NCBI GenBank assembly: GCA_034440635.1
Contig: JAOTON010001899.1
Span: 105,802-169,801, forward strand
Length of the DNA stretch: 64,000 nucleotides
Direction of reading: 5' to 3'
From: Lepas anatifera
Taxonomy: Eukaryota > Arthropoda > Thecostraca > Lepadidae
Positions 21,438 to 32,739 of the stretch are shown here, one piece after another. The notes under the pieces are model-generated. The model searched no databases. It had not been told where the DNA came from and saw only the letters and a program-made list of their open reading frames with translations. Within the stretch, counting starts at the first letter, position 1; each line of letters starts with the position of its first letter. Made by a program: the position numbers and the translations under genes.

Positions 21438-23586
21438 GCACAGTGTGATAACATCTCTCACTACTGTGTCCATTATCACACTGATATCAACACTTTTAGG
21501 ATCCTTTCCAGTGGAGAGAACTTTCTACATCTCTTATCTGCAACGCTTTCTTAAGAGCAGATCTCAGGTTTGGGAGCTCAGTCTCCAACATGTCTCCCCC
21601 TTTCCACAGGTAATTTACCAACCCTGAGGTCAGGTCCTTTCTCGTCTTGAGAGCTATCAAATAAGATAGGTTCCTGTAGGGGGAGCTAAGAATGAGTTTT
21701 GCATACAAAATAAATTCACAAGCATGTACCGGTGTTACTGATGAAGCAACTAAGAACGCATGGATAACGTGACTAGTTAGAATGAGCGGGAAAGTAAGCA
21801 CATTAGTTATATCGTGGCGATTTGTTTGGCGAATAAAGTCTGCTAAATGTGCAGATACACCTAAGCTTTACGAAGCTTAGGTTCTGAACACTGTGATTTC
21901 ACCGCTTTTTGTCCATCTCTTCTCGCGTTCAGATTTTATCAAGTGCACGTGCCAGGGACGGATCCAGGGAAGCAGTCTGGTCATGCCCCTGAACGCAGTC
22001 ACACATTACTAAGTTTTAGCGGATTTAGACCGATTTTATAAAAAAGGTGTTTTCTCATTGTTTGTCCCGGATCCCCTCCCCCAAAGGTGGACTAGAAACG
22101 ACCCTGGCACGTGCAACCTGAATTTGTGGTCTGCATGGCTGAACTTGATAGCTCGCGATCGCTCGAAAGCTCACACTGCTTGCGAGAGTCGACATTATCC
22201 TAAAACTTCTCTACTCATAACTTCAAAAACTGTTCGTTTTTGCGACCTTTTAAGTAATTTGTGACCAAAATGTATTTGAAGAAAGTTTCTTAGAATTGAA
22301 TTGCGCATAATAAAATCGCAGTACCGAGTTAAAATACGGAAATTTTATTTTTCTCATGAGTATGACCCACCCTAACCGCCAACCATGGTGATACGCACCA
22401 CGGTGACGATGGAGGGCGCCTTCATGGCGTCCAGAAGGGCCCGAAGGGTGTCCTCGTCTGGAAACAGTACAGACAAATGCTTAAATTTTGCACAATCCCG
22501 CTAATCACTCACATGGCCAGGGGACGGCTACCCGCCTCGGTAGACCTATCCGATTTTCTCATATTGATCAAAAACAGAAACGCCGATTTTTTTACCTGAA
22601 TGGTCATGTCATATACCATCTATCATTTATATATCATTTGGATGTGTAGCCATTCTAAGGTTTCCGATACCCATGTCCATACACGTTTCTGCGAATATGT
22701 CCAGCATTCTTGAAGTCTGCATACGGCTCTGCACACTGAGACCCCCAAAGCTCATTAGCCTTCGTACGCCTCTGCGCACTAAAACCCCCATCCTCAGTAG
22801 CCCGAGTAGGGGAACGCACCGAATTACGGACACTTAAGCACTTGGCGGTGAAAAACGTTGCGTGGTCTACAGTGCAGGGTTTGATGGAACTGGATCATGG
22901 TAAACATGTGATAAGAAATAATGGATCGCGTATTTCGAACAATTCCCCACCTTCCACATCCCTCTTTAATTTGTTAAAAACACTTGTGAGTGTCACGCCC
23001 TCGGCGTCCACTCACGGCCGGAATATCGGACGGCAATGTGGCTCTGTCGGTAATTTCGGACACAACAATGAAAAACTGTTGCTGCTCGGGTTAACCCACC
23101 CCCACTCTCTCAAACCCTACAGAATCCCCTATCCTTAAAGCACAACTGCTACGTCATGGCATCTCATCGCTGAAAGTCGCATTCCCGAAGGAAGCGGGCA
23201 CTGTACCTGAACTTGACGATTCCTGGCTAGGATCCAAGCTGCCTCCCAGAGGCTGGGTTTAGCTCCAAATGTCATATTGACTTCAATATTTGGCCACCGC
23301 TGGCTTCCAGGGGCCGCACGTCTGGCATCCCTCATGAAAGATATTCACTCTCATCACGCCTCGCCGGTTTTCCCCTTCCACTCTCAGAAATAAGTCACAT
23401 TCTTGAACTTCGCGGAAATTACGGCTCTGCTGAGCTGGATCCAAAGAGAGAGGGAGTAAAGCCAAATCCGGATAATTACATGGTTAAAAGACAAAATTCA
23501 CTTTCCACTGGGCTCCTTACATGTCTGCCTCGCTGGCCACTGGTCTTTCAACTTCCCACTCAACTTAACATAGAGATCTACTATAA
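21438..23586. other. Mostly single-copy stretch
   Basis: No complete gene recognised. It includes a transposon-like phrase CAGGGACGGATCCAGGG near 21,952, a weak exon candidate on the minus strand (22,372-22,457), and two related phrases GAGACCCCCAAAGCTCATTA and AAAACCCCCATCCTCAGTAG near 22,740-22,802. Confidence 0.4.
22372..22457 (-). CDS. Candidate 3'-terminal exon (unidentified gene)
   Basis: On the minus strand a good acceptor (GTACTGTTTCCAG) is followed by 28 codons beginning after a 2-nt phase remainder: EDTLRALLDAMKAPSIVTVV and RITMVGG, then TAG. An AATAAA signal follows about 22-28 nt downstream (22,344-22,349). The peptide has an alpha-helix then strand look and vaguely recalls the N-terminal LL...PPSxTTVRVNT region of NSUN6-type RNA methyltransferases, but that region is not C-terminal there. 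No partner exon was found upstream on this strand. It may be chance or a decayed exon. Confidence 0.25.
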
Positions 23587-23603
23587 CTACACCTTTTTGC
23601 TGT

Positions 23604-23749
23604 CAATTTAAAAAAGATAAAGTTCAAATTCAAAAAGATAAAATTCAAAATGAAATTTTTAATTCATATTAAAAAATTGAAGTTCAATTTAAAAAACATA
23701 AAATTCAATCTAAAAAAGATAAAGCTCGAATTAAAACGTCAATTTCAAT
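23604..23749 (+). repeat. Left subterminal 21-bp repeats of the Tc1/mariner-like element
   Basis: Units CAATTTAAAAAAGATAAAGT(T), CAAATTCAAAAAGATAAAAT(T), CAATTTAAAAAACATAAAAT(T) and CAATCTAAAAAAGATAAAGC(T) follow in direct order, with one diverged 39-bp stretch among them. These could be multiple transposase-binding sites. Confidence 0.8.
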
Positions 23750-24130
23750 ACTAGCATTGTGCCCGTCCCCAGGTTATTGTAAGGAATTAATTACTGGACT
23801 CATCGCATCGGTCAGTGAAAAACCATAAACAATTATTGTAGACCATGATGTTAATGTGTCGCAGTAGTCTGAAGTAGAGCAGACGGGTTTCCTTCTTGAA
23901 TTAAAGGAAAGAATCAGATAGTTTGGATAATTGCATTGTTCAGATTTCTAATATTCTCAAAATTGACACAAAATGAAAACAGGAAGTGCAGCTGTATTAG
24001 CAATTCAACACCATACCAGATATACCGCATACACAGTACAAAGGGTGACACACAATCAACCTATTTCGCTGTTGAGACCATTTCAGAAAAGAGAGAAGCA
24101 CAGTTACACAACAGGCTCATGACCCTACAT

Positions 24131-25311
24131 CTACAATCTCACTGCCAGATCAGCGAGAGCCATGCAGCCGGCGAAGTGACGCTGCACGTGGTTGCAGGTG
24201 CACAGGCACATCAGGGAAGTGATCTTCTCCATTGCGCCATCAATCTTTGCTTCCAGATAGCACAGGCGGTGCTCCAGCTGCGTGACGCCTAGCTCGATCT
24301 CCATCATCGCTGAGAAGCTGCTCGCCATCTCCCTTTTCATGTTGGCTTTCATGGCCGACCAGCACTCCTCAATAGGGTTCAGTGGAGCGCTGTAGGGTGC
24401 AGTCCGAATATGCTGGACGCCGGCGAACTCGGGCTCGTCGACGACAGCCTCGAGTCTCTATTGGACTGGAGCGTTGTCGCAGACGACGGCCAGCTGGTCA
24501 GGGCGCTCTGGGCACCTCCTAAGCGCCTGTCGTAGCCACTCGCCGCAGTCTTCTTTCAAGAAAGAGCCGCGACGTCGCTCCCAGTATACAAAACCAGTTT
24601 GGCTGATGGCACCAATGATGTGGACGTTTGGCCCCTTGCTGGCGGCTGCCTTCACGCTGCAGCGCGTTCCTCTCCGGGAGCGACCCTCCGAGCGACGAAG
24701 AAACAAATTGCAGCTTGTTTCATCCATGTAGATGATGGTCTTCCCCATTCCAGACGCATTCATGATTTTACGCACATATTCTGTCCGTTTTTCTTTGTTT
24801 AGATCACTGTTCATACTGGCAGGCTCTGGCACCACTTTCTTGAGAGTATACAGCTGTCCATTCGGGTGCTTGTGGATGGTTGGGATGGAGAGCTGAACCC
24901 CTGCTTCGGCCCGAAGCTTATCACCCATTTCTCTCAGAGTGATGGTCGGATTTTCTTCGACGTAGCTGACCAGTTTTTCCCGATGCATTGGCCCCACCTT
25001 CTTATTCCTGGCTCCACCACGCGGCAGGGGGCACTCACCAGATAGCCTGGTTATGTAGCCATAGGCTGTCTGGATGGTAACACGTTAGCCGTTGCAGCCA
25101 CCTTCCAATCTCCCCCGGCATTGTAGCGAGTTACGATTCGATCCCTCGCGTCTCTCCTGACCGTCTTGTAGGGCCCACGTTTGATACCCCGTTTGACCCC
25201 ACGTTTCTTGGGCTCTTCGAGGGTAAAATTTGTTGGACCACTCATGGAAAATTCTACTGGTAAGTTTTCGAGATCTTCAAAAATGATGGAGGATTCGGTT
25301 GATCTTGCCAT
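24131..25311 (-). pseudogene. IS630/Tc1/mariner-superfamily transposase, one frameshift and one stop
   Basis: The N-terminal frame (25,311-25,051) has a basic linker (KKRGVKRGIKRGPYKTV) and a helix-turn-helix-like segment (DRIVTRYNAGGDWKVAATAN). After a single-base frameshift near 25,080 the protein continues through a second DNA-binding segment (SYVEENPTITLREMGDKL) to the catalytic core. First Asp: TIIYMDETSCNLF; second: LAVVCDNAP; Glu: APLNPIEECW, with about 35 residues between the second Asp and the Glu. A TAG at about 24,455 interrupts the frame two residues after the DNAP motif. The C-terminal tail (24,352-24,131) is helical. Two lesions only, so inactivation is fairly recent. The cargo sits between matching inverted ends. 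Confidence 0.85.
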
Positions 25312-25411
25312 TGTTAGGCTGCACGCACAAAAGTGTAAATCTGTGATAAAATATGCATTTATTTATGAGCGCACGTTCCGTATCATGCAGCCTTTGGACT
25401 TGCAATCCTCC

Positions 25412-25543
25412 ACTTTAATTTGAATTTTATCTTTTTTAAATTGCTGTTTATCTTTTTTAAATTGGAGTTTGGTATTCTTAAATTGAATTTTAATTTTTTA
25501 ATTTGAATTTTATCTATTTTAAATTGAACTTTATCTTTTTTTA
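25412..25543 (-). repeat. Right subterminal 21-bp repeats of the Tc1/mariner-like element
   Basis: Read on the minus strand, about six units with period 20-21 bp follow each other (CAATTTAAAATAGATAAAAT(T), CAATTTAAAAAAGATAAACA(G), CAATTTAAAAAAGATAAAAT(T) and diverged ones). They mirror the left-end array. Confidence 0.8.
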
Positions 25544-25564
25544 AATCGAAAGCAAAAGGTGTAG

Positions 25565-26639
25565 AGCGGACATCCTGTACAAAACGGCAATACCCCAACG
25601 TCAAAATTGAAAGTTTTGTTAGTGCAAATCTTGGCCAGGCTAATTGGAAAATCACGTGCTAATTTCAACGAAAGCTTCTGGATTTAGCCAATCACTAAAT
25701 AATTTTGGCAGAGAAAGCCATTATTCATTGCGAGGATTCGTGGTACATTAGACCGTTGTCATGATAACGTTTTGTTGAATTAAGCATGGTATTAGTGGGC
25801 TGGTCAAGTTTCTCAGTTTGACCTAATCTGTGAAAGTAGTGACAATCATTCTACCAAACGTTCTTATGAAACATGCTCGCAAGCTTGCACGATGAATGAA
25901 TCAAGGATAGGTACCGAAACCCGCCGCCTCTAGAAGTGTTTAATTTTGATACTTATCTATGCTCCGCAACCTACATGACTAAAAAAGCCACTGTGAATTT
26001 CAACGCTGTTCGAGCCTAGGAGACCCTGATGTATTCCTATATGGGTAAGTCTGAGCGCCTAGTGTTCTACAATAGATTATTGAAATTTTAATGTGTTAAG
26101 GATAGGATCATCGTCCAAAGAATCAAATTTATGATATGTACACCAGTCCATAAGAGAAGCAGGGAGACGTAGAAAGTGTCCGAAACGAATGCAGTAGGTG
26201 AAATCGAAATTACCTATCCATCCGTTTCTTGCTTGAAGTGAGTCTGGGTGTGGAGTCCTGAGCCTGAAAAATTGAAGACACACTTTGATAAAAGATGCTT
26301 TTTATACATTTGAAGACCATGATGTTCGCCACAGCGAGCTTTAAATGTAGCCTCTAGCTGAAAAAGAGCTTTCAAAAGTTGAAAAATTTCCAGATTTCCT
26401 GCAGAGCCAGCCAAAAAGGCACTGTGGATCACTGCGGTCAACAGGCACCCCGACTGGAGGCCCTCACCCTGTAGCAAGGTTTGCAGCCGACATTTCTCCG
26501 CTGATGGTTTTACCGGAGGCAGAGACCGCCTGAGATTGGAAAGAAGCGTATTTTTTATTTTTGATACATATTTTTTCTTTTAACCTCAAAGTGTGCCCCA
26601 AAAATTTGGGGGGCATGCCCCCCTTGGTTGAGCTACTGT
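25565..26639. other. Unassigned stretch; weak ankyrin-like reading on the minus strand
   Basis: The minus-strand frame at 26,214-26,477 contains TAVIHSAFLAGSAGNLEIFQ followed by LL, which resembles an ankyrin-repeat helix pair (A-x-x-GN-EI-x-LL). A CAG lies just before its GGTGAGGGCC start. No second repeat unit and no convincing donor site are visible, so I do not call a gene. Confidence 0.25.
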
Positions 26640-26790
26640 GTCAGGTTACAGGAGCATATAGTGATTGTTTTGTCCATAACTTCTCACTGAATTGAGATAA
26701 AACTCCTACTTTGCTTGCATTGTGCTTATATTGTCACGTGGAGTCAATTGATATGCAACATGACCATACCAGAACATGACCATATTCATT
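26640..26790. mobile_element. Fragment of a TTAA-family interior
   Basis: GTCAGGTTACAGGAGCATAT through CACTGAATTGAGATAAAACT to GATATGCAACATGACCATAC matches 6,313-6,450 inside the 5,837-6,800 element. No TTAA or palindrome end is present. It directly precedes the 3' end of LINE copy 1. Confidence 0.65.
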
Positions 26791-29055
26791 TCTACCCCTA
26801 TCCTCTTTCCTAAATGCCTGCTATACATATCCTACCGTTCCATGCTTCTATCCCTCCCCCCTGAAACGAGAACTTTGTTTGGCTTTTTCCGTTCTCATCC
26901 TTGGGAGTTCTAGCATATCGAGGTCGGTCCCGCGTGTGCTTCAGCTAGAGATTTTGGAGCGACGCGGAACTGATCCGACAGTGCACTGCCAGAGTCGTCG
27001 GAGAGCAGTCTTTTATCATTGTATGTCACGTTTCTTCAGCAGATCTGGAAACGTCGGCTAACCCGGGGATTGGAGGACTGGGGTCACGTGCTCACGTTTG
27101 CTCAGTCACTGCGATGCGTACGCCAAAATTCAAACTTTCTGGATGCGATGTTTTTGAATGATATTGCAGCCTCCCCATACAGTCATACAACACTATATAT
27201 GTATATACATATAACACTATATATTTATATAAGCTCGTGCTAGGGGATGAGGTGGCTTAGTGGATAGCACTCTTGTCTTCTAAGCCACTGGTCCCGGGTT
27301 CAAGTCCCGGCGGAGCCTCTGAATAAGTCGATCTGATCCCCAAAATCCCTTCCAACAGGGTGAGAGTTGGCGACGCCATATGACCCTGGCAGTTGGTGCG
27401 TCGTTAAACCCCCAAAATAATGTAAAGCCTCGTGCTATATATACACACGAGGCTTGAACTAGTGGTTTTCTGGTCTCTGGTGTGATTTTGCAGCTTAAGC
27501 GAGGTGAGGGTGCCGTAACATCGACGAGTTACTTGTGAGACTTGATTTCCCAGACCAGGGCTGAGTCGTCGAAGACACCAAGGATCATAGCATATGATGT
27601 TGTTTTGACGAGGCTGTTACCGAACTGAATAGTGAGTTTCGGGTCACACCGGTTCCAACTTGACTTTAAAACGAGAAGCTCAGTTTGCTTGGGTTTACTT
27701 TGAGCCGATTTTGAGTGAACCAGTCGTGAGCTAGTCCTCAGGTACTTTTCTCTCGCAGTTTTAGGTGGCAGATGTTGCCAGTGTCTGAGTCTAGGAACTG
27801 TGCATCATCCGCGTATATGGTGAGCTTGCCCCCGAAGACAAGTGAGATGCCAGGTCGTTTGTAAATATCAAAAACAACTTTGGTCCCAGGTGTGAGCCCT
27901 AGACCACGCCGTGCGTCAATGGCGGTGACCCAGCTCTGCCTCCATGGATCTTTGGAGTCCTATTTGACAGCCAGTACTTGAACCAGTGCTGGTCTATACC
28001 ATACCACCCTAGCTTCTGGAGTAAGCGCGAGTGTTCCATGCTATCAAAGGCGCGCGATATGCCAGCCGTTAAGAAGGTAGTGACGTGTCCTTGGTCCATG
28101 CTGTCAGAGATGAAATTGACAGTTTCTAGCATTGCTGTTTCAGTTGAATGTCCCGATCTGAAACCGTGCTGATTTTCGCACAGTATGTGGCTTTTTTCCA
28201 GATAGGACGATGGTTGGAGACATACCACCCTCTCGCATAGTTTGCTACGGATGAAAATTGGCCTGAAGTTCCCGAGATCACTGCGGTTTCCTTTGTAGAG
28301 TGGGATCAGTGAGGCTTCCTTCCACTGTGGATATACCTCTCCAGTACGCAGTGAACAGCTGATGACGTTATGAAGATGCGGACCAGTAACTGCGAAAGTT
28401 GAGCTTAGCATCTGGATTGTAATGTCATCATTTCCACATGCACGTGAGCTGCCCATGCGTTTCAGTGCATTCCATAATTCGGGAAAAGTGACAAGCTGCA
28501 CTCCGAAGGCGTCAGAGCAAACTCTCGGAGGTTGTCTCTTAGCTTCACCCCTTGAGGCACAACGGAAAGTGCTACTGCGACATCCGTGCCAGTTTCGACA
28601 AAATGATGGTTGAATTTTTTTGCTCAATGGCGATCACTGAGATTGAGTGGCTCAGTCTTTGGCTCTGGTTTCTTAGATGCCAGGAAGCATCTTCTTATAT
28701 CGCTCCATGTTTTGGAGGAGTCGTTTCGGAAGTTGGCGAAATGCTCGGAGCTGGCCTGGAGCAGAGCTTTTTGACGGCATTTCTGCACTCACGATAGGCT
28801 TTCAGTTTTTCTACGTCTCAACGGTCTCGGTCTCTCGCCTCTCTGGCTTGGTCCAGCCGCGTCATGCACTCCCTCAGCTGTTCGTTGTTGTTAAGCCAGG
28901 GAGTGGGTGTCTTAACCGCATGGTTTTAAGAGGCATGTGCTTGTCAATTTGGGGCTGCCATACTTCGTACCAGGCGTTCCATTTCTCAGTGACAGTTTCA
29001 TCCTGGTAAACTTGGCTCCAGTCTGCCTCAAGAAGATCCAGACAGAGGGTGAGGA
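26790..29055 (-). pseudogene. CR1/Jockey-type LINE, copy 1 (5'-truncated)
   Basis: On the minus strand the reverse transcriptase runs through ELWNALKRMGSSRACGNDDI, SLIPLYKGNRSDLGNFRPIF, ENQHGFRSGHSTETAMLETV and SRAFDSMEHSRLLQKLGWYG to a YADD catalytic box at 27,804-27,815. It then continues in shifted frames to a 3' region (26,880-27,130) shared with copy 2. Frameshifts and stops are present, for example after LPLTHGVV-like sequence at 27,899. The 5' end stops at about 29,055, exactly where block B begins, so the endonuclease domain is missing. A SINE is inserted at 27,243. From domain layout this is a CR1/Jockey-group non-LTR retrotransposon; the precise clade is not resolved. Confidence 0.85.
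27243..27424 (+). mobile_element. tRNA-derived SINE, family A, copy 2, with target duplication
   Basis: The head GGCTTAGTGGATAGCACTCT (A box) and GGTTCAAGTCCCGGC (B box) is followed by GGGTGAGAGTTGGCGACGCC and ends GCGTCGTTAAACCCCCAAAA. The flanks are AAGCTCGTGCTA (27,231-27,242) and AAGCCTCGTGCTA (27,425-27,437), a target-site duplication with one indel. The SINE sits in the 3' part of LINE copy 1; copy 2 of that LINE lacks it at the equivalent place (about 47,900). Confidence 0.9.
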
Positions 29056-30534
29056 CTCGTGGCTGGTAGTTATGGACTAAGGGCGGTACGAATTAGGGCG
29101 AAAGTGATAAGTTGGGGAAGGGGTGGTATTGGTTAGCCGAGGGCGGCACGAATCAAGGCAAAGTGGATAAGCCGAGGACGGGAATGGTGAGTCGTAGGTA
29201 GTAGTTATAATAACCTACTGGGGGGGGGGACACGAATCAGGGTGGAACAGATAAGCTGGGGCAGGTACAGCGGATTCCGAGGGGCAGGGTGTGCAGTTGC
29301 ACACCCTGAAAAAATGAGTGTGTGCAAAAGTATCTCTTTGCACACCCGGTTTTGACTTGGTCCGGAGAAGACTTGGTCCCTGTCATCAAAACCGTCCAAT
29401 GGAGAGAGCAAATGGACCCAATTTATCCACTCAACTTGGGAAAATGATGTCGGTGCCCCCCTTGAGTAGGCGCCCTAGAGAGCCAAAGGCGTTGCCCTGG
29501 GTAGGCAGGCACCCCCTCCCGAAAATCCTGCACACCCGTCCGAAAATGGAATCCACCATCTCTGAGCTGGGGGCGGCAGTCATGAGCCCAGGGCGGCACG
29601 AATTAGACCGGAAGTCATAAGTCAGAGGCGGCATTCATTGGCCGAGGCGGTAGTGATGTGCTGGGGGGCGGCATTAAGCAGGGCGGCAGTGATAAGGCGG
29701 GGATAGCACTGGTGAGCCACTGACAGCAGTGATGAGCCGGGTGCTGTTTGAAACAGGGCGGCAGTGATAAGTCAGGGCTGGCATGAAACAGGGTGGCAGT
29801 GATAGGCAGGAGGCGGCAGTGATGAACCATGGCGGCATAAATCAGGGTGGTAGTGACGAACCGGGGACGGCATGAATCACAGTGGTAAGACGGAGGCGGC
29901 ATAAAACAGGGCAGCAATGCTGAGCCAGGGTGCGACTCATGAATTGGGGGTGCTCAAATCATGATGGGGGTGCTTGCACACCCGAAAGAGATAATAATTT
30001 CACCCCTGGCTGACACTAAAACAGTAAAAGCACGACAGTAACAGGCTACCATTTACTCGGTTTGGGGAATTCCTCCAATACGCAAACATATAACGGTTAG
30101 ACGATAGTGGGCTGCTGTTTACTCTCTGGAAGCGTGTTAGAGATTCCTGCTGACAAAACTGTGCTGACAGCAGGGCCTTAGTTTGACCAGTTTTAGGGGC
30201 CATGGCCGGATTGGTCTCCTCGGCAGTGATAAGCCAGGGGCAGCAGTGATCAGCCGGGGGCGGCAGTGAGTATTCGAGAGAGGAAGTGTCTAACCAGGGG
30301 GCACTCATACATGGCTTAATAAAAAACAGGGAGAGCATTCATTAGCCGAAGGCGGCGTGAATCAGAGCATCAGTGATTAATAATGGCGGCAGTGATGAAC
30401 CAGGGGAGGTAGCAATGAGTCGGGGCGGTGGGCATTTTGGGTTAAAATATGCCGGGAACAGCATCCATGAGCCAGAGGGAGCATGGATTAGGGCGGCAAT
30501 GATAAAGCAGGGGCAGCAGTGATCAGCCGGGAGA

Positions 30535-30605
30535 CGATCCATCATCATATTTGGGTTTTAGGGCGCGTCGATATCTAGGATCATACGGCGCCCATAACAC
30601 TAAAT
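30535..30605 (-). mobile_element. SINE family B 3' fragment in block B
   Basis: CATCATCATATTTGGGTTTT then GGGCGCGTCGATATC and GGCGCCCATAACAC: same fragment and position as in block A (19,530-19,600). Confidence 0.6.
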
Positions 30606-30959
30606 AGATTACGTAAATAGGGCATTTCCGCACAAGTTACAACAAGCCAGGTGGCAAAACAGGTCAGGTTGCGAAAATTGTATCAGAAGATTATGTAAAA
30701 GCATATATAAAATAAGTAAATACAGTAAAATGAAATATAGCACTGAAAAATGGCAGTCAGTTTCATACGACACACTAGGGTCAGTGATAAGGTAACATGA
30801 AACTCGACGTTATTTAAAATTTGAAAGACTACTAGGATGAATATATGGCACTAAAACTAACGCTCCTCGAGTATGACTTGATGCCAGTAATATCCAAAGA
30901 AGGATGCTCCCCCAGAACATTCACTGCCCAGATATCCCCAGGACACTCACTGTCCCGGG

Positions 30960-31745
30960 AGACGCCAGTGATGAACCAGGGGCGGCAGTGGACAGTCAGG
31001 GGCGGTAGTGATCAAACAGGTGTGGCATTTATCAGCCAGGGGGCGGCAGTTATCAGTCAGGAGGCTGCAGTTATCAGTCAGGGGGCGGCAGTATCAGTCA
31101 GGGGTGGCAGTTATCAGTCAGGGGGTGGCAGAGATCTGCCAAGGGGCGGCAGCGATCTGCCATGGGACGGCAATGATCAGCCAGGGGCGGCAGTGATCAG
31201 CCAGGGGATGCAGTTAGCAGCCAAGGGGCGGTAGTTATCCGTCAGGGTGCGGCAATTATCAGCCAGAAGGCGGCAGTGATCAGACAGCGGTGGCAGTTAT
31301 CAGCCAGGGGGCGGTAGTTATCATTCAAAGGGCGGCAATGATTAGCCAGGGGCGGCAGTGACCAGCCAGGGGCGGCAGTTACCAGCCAGGGAGCAGGCAG
31401 TGAACATCCAGGGGGCGGCAGTGATCAGCTAGGGGGCGACAGTGATCAGCCAGGGGCGGCAGTTATTGGTCAGGGGGCGGCAGTGATCAGTCAGGGGGCG
31501 GCAGTGATCCGCCAGGGGGCGGCAGTGATCAGTCAGGGGCGGCAGTTATCAGCCAAGGGGCGGCAGTTATCGGTCAGGGGACGGTAATGATCAGCCAGGG
31601 GGCGGCAGTGATCAGCCAGGGGCGGAAGTTATCAATTAGTCTAGGGCAGCAGGTTTGAGCCAAGGGACGGCAGTTATCAGTCAGGGGCGGCAGTTATCAG
31701 CCAGGGGGCGGCAGTGATCAGCCAGGGGGCGGCAGTGATGATTTG
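30960..31745. repeat. 21-bp tandem array in block B
   Basis: Units of GGCGGCAGTGATCAGCCAGG(G) and variants (TTATCAGTCAGG, GATCTGCCAGG). Longer open frames such as 30,845-31,234 (+) are by-products of the 21-bp period. Confidence 0.9.
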
Positions 31746-32739
31746 GGGAGCGACAGTGACTAACCAGGAGGGGCACTTATGTATATGGGTGGAGAAATAA
31801 ACCGGGGACAGCTTTGATTAGCCAGAGCGGGCATGAATCAAAGCTGCAGTGATAAACCAGGGGTGTTAGTGCTGATATCAGTGATGAACCAAAGGAGGCA
31901 ATAGTCATTCAGTGAGGGGGTGGCAGTGATTAACTGTTGGCGGCAGTGATCAGGCGGGAGTGGCAGTGATGTGGCGTCACAAATCAGGGGGAAAGTGATA
32001 GGCCACGCGGCAGTGATGAGGCAGAGTTGGAATCACTCATGGTGGAAATAATAAACCTCGGGACGGGAAAACCTGTCAGGGGCGGAATGAATCAGGACGG
32101 CAGTGATGAGATAGCGTGACACTGTTTTGGGCGGCGGTGGAAAGCCAGGGGCGGCACATGTATTGGGAGTGCTCAGCACATGATTGGGGGTGCTCAAATT
32201 AGGATTGGGGGTGCTCGGGCACCCCCAAAGAGATAGAAAATTACACCCCTGGATTTAACATTGAATAATTTTGAAAAGCATGACTTCACAGTTAATTTGA
32301 AAATGGTCATGCAATTATTTGCTGCAAAGTCTATGGCAAATATTTATCATGCACCACACTTAAGCACATTGTCAACGGAGACTTACCTTTCGATGTCCCG
32401 GACGTATCAACACAACACCACAGCACAAAAATGGCGTCCATATTTGAGTTGCGCTCAGTTTCTTCACCTGATCGCGCGTGCGCTTTTGCCGATCAAGTAG
32501 TCCTTTTTGGCCTCAGCGGAGACCACTGACTTGAACTTTGAGATGAGTCCAGTTTTAGGACTCGTGTGAGTCTCTTTCTGTTCTGCTCATCTGAGTTTGC
32601 TGTTGAGCGCGGTTTAATTATAGATTGAGACCAGACATTGGCACTGAGTCCAAAAAATCGGGAGCACGTGAGAAACGAAAGGAATCATTCTCAAACTGTT
32701 TTCTCAGTGTAGGTTCGTGGGCTTCAAGTAATGCAGGCT

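Larger units (their letters stand above)
23587..25564 (-). mobile_element. Tc1/mariner-like transposon with 21-bp-unit inverted ends
   Basis: The left end CTACACCTTTTTGCTGTC (23,587) pairs with the reverse complement of the right end, CTACACCTTTTGCTTTCG (25,564). Both ends continue inward as tandem units of the form CAATTTAAAAAAGATAAAG with a 21-bp period: four to six units on the left (23,604-23,749) and about six on the right (25,412-25,543), in opposite orientation. Between them lies a nearly complete transposase on the minus strand. The exact target duplication is unclear; TA lies close to the left edge. Confidence 0.8.
29056..32252. mobile_element. Block B: composite repeat, paralogue of block A
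   Basis: It follows block A module by module: GCCGAGGACGGGAATGGTGA, the intact site GTAGTAGTTATAATAAC, GGTGTGCAGTTGCACACCCT, CACCCG-AAAGAGATAATAATT, CTGACACTAAAACAG, degraded units, the SINE-B fragment, the AAACTCGACGTTATTT piece, the 21-bp array, and the closing CACCCCCAAAGAGATAG...TTACACCCCTG. It lacks the 1.6-kb nested transposon. Its left edge abuts LINE copy 1. Confidence 0.7.

Noticed and set aside
26214..26477. Ankyrin-repeat gene exon
   Set aside because: Only one weak repeat-like stretch, no donor site, and no adjacent exon.
27243..27320. tRNA gene on the + strand
   Set aside because: A and B boxes are present but the body continues into a repeated non-tRNA sequence shared by three copies, so it is a SINE.
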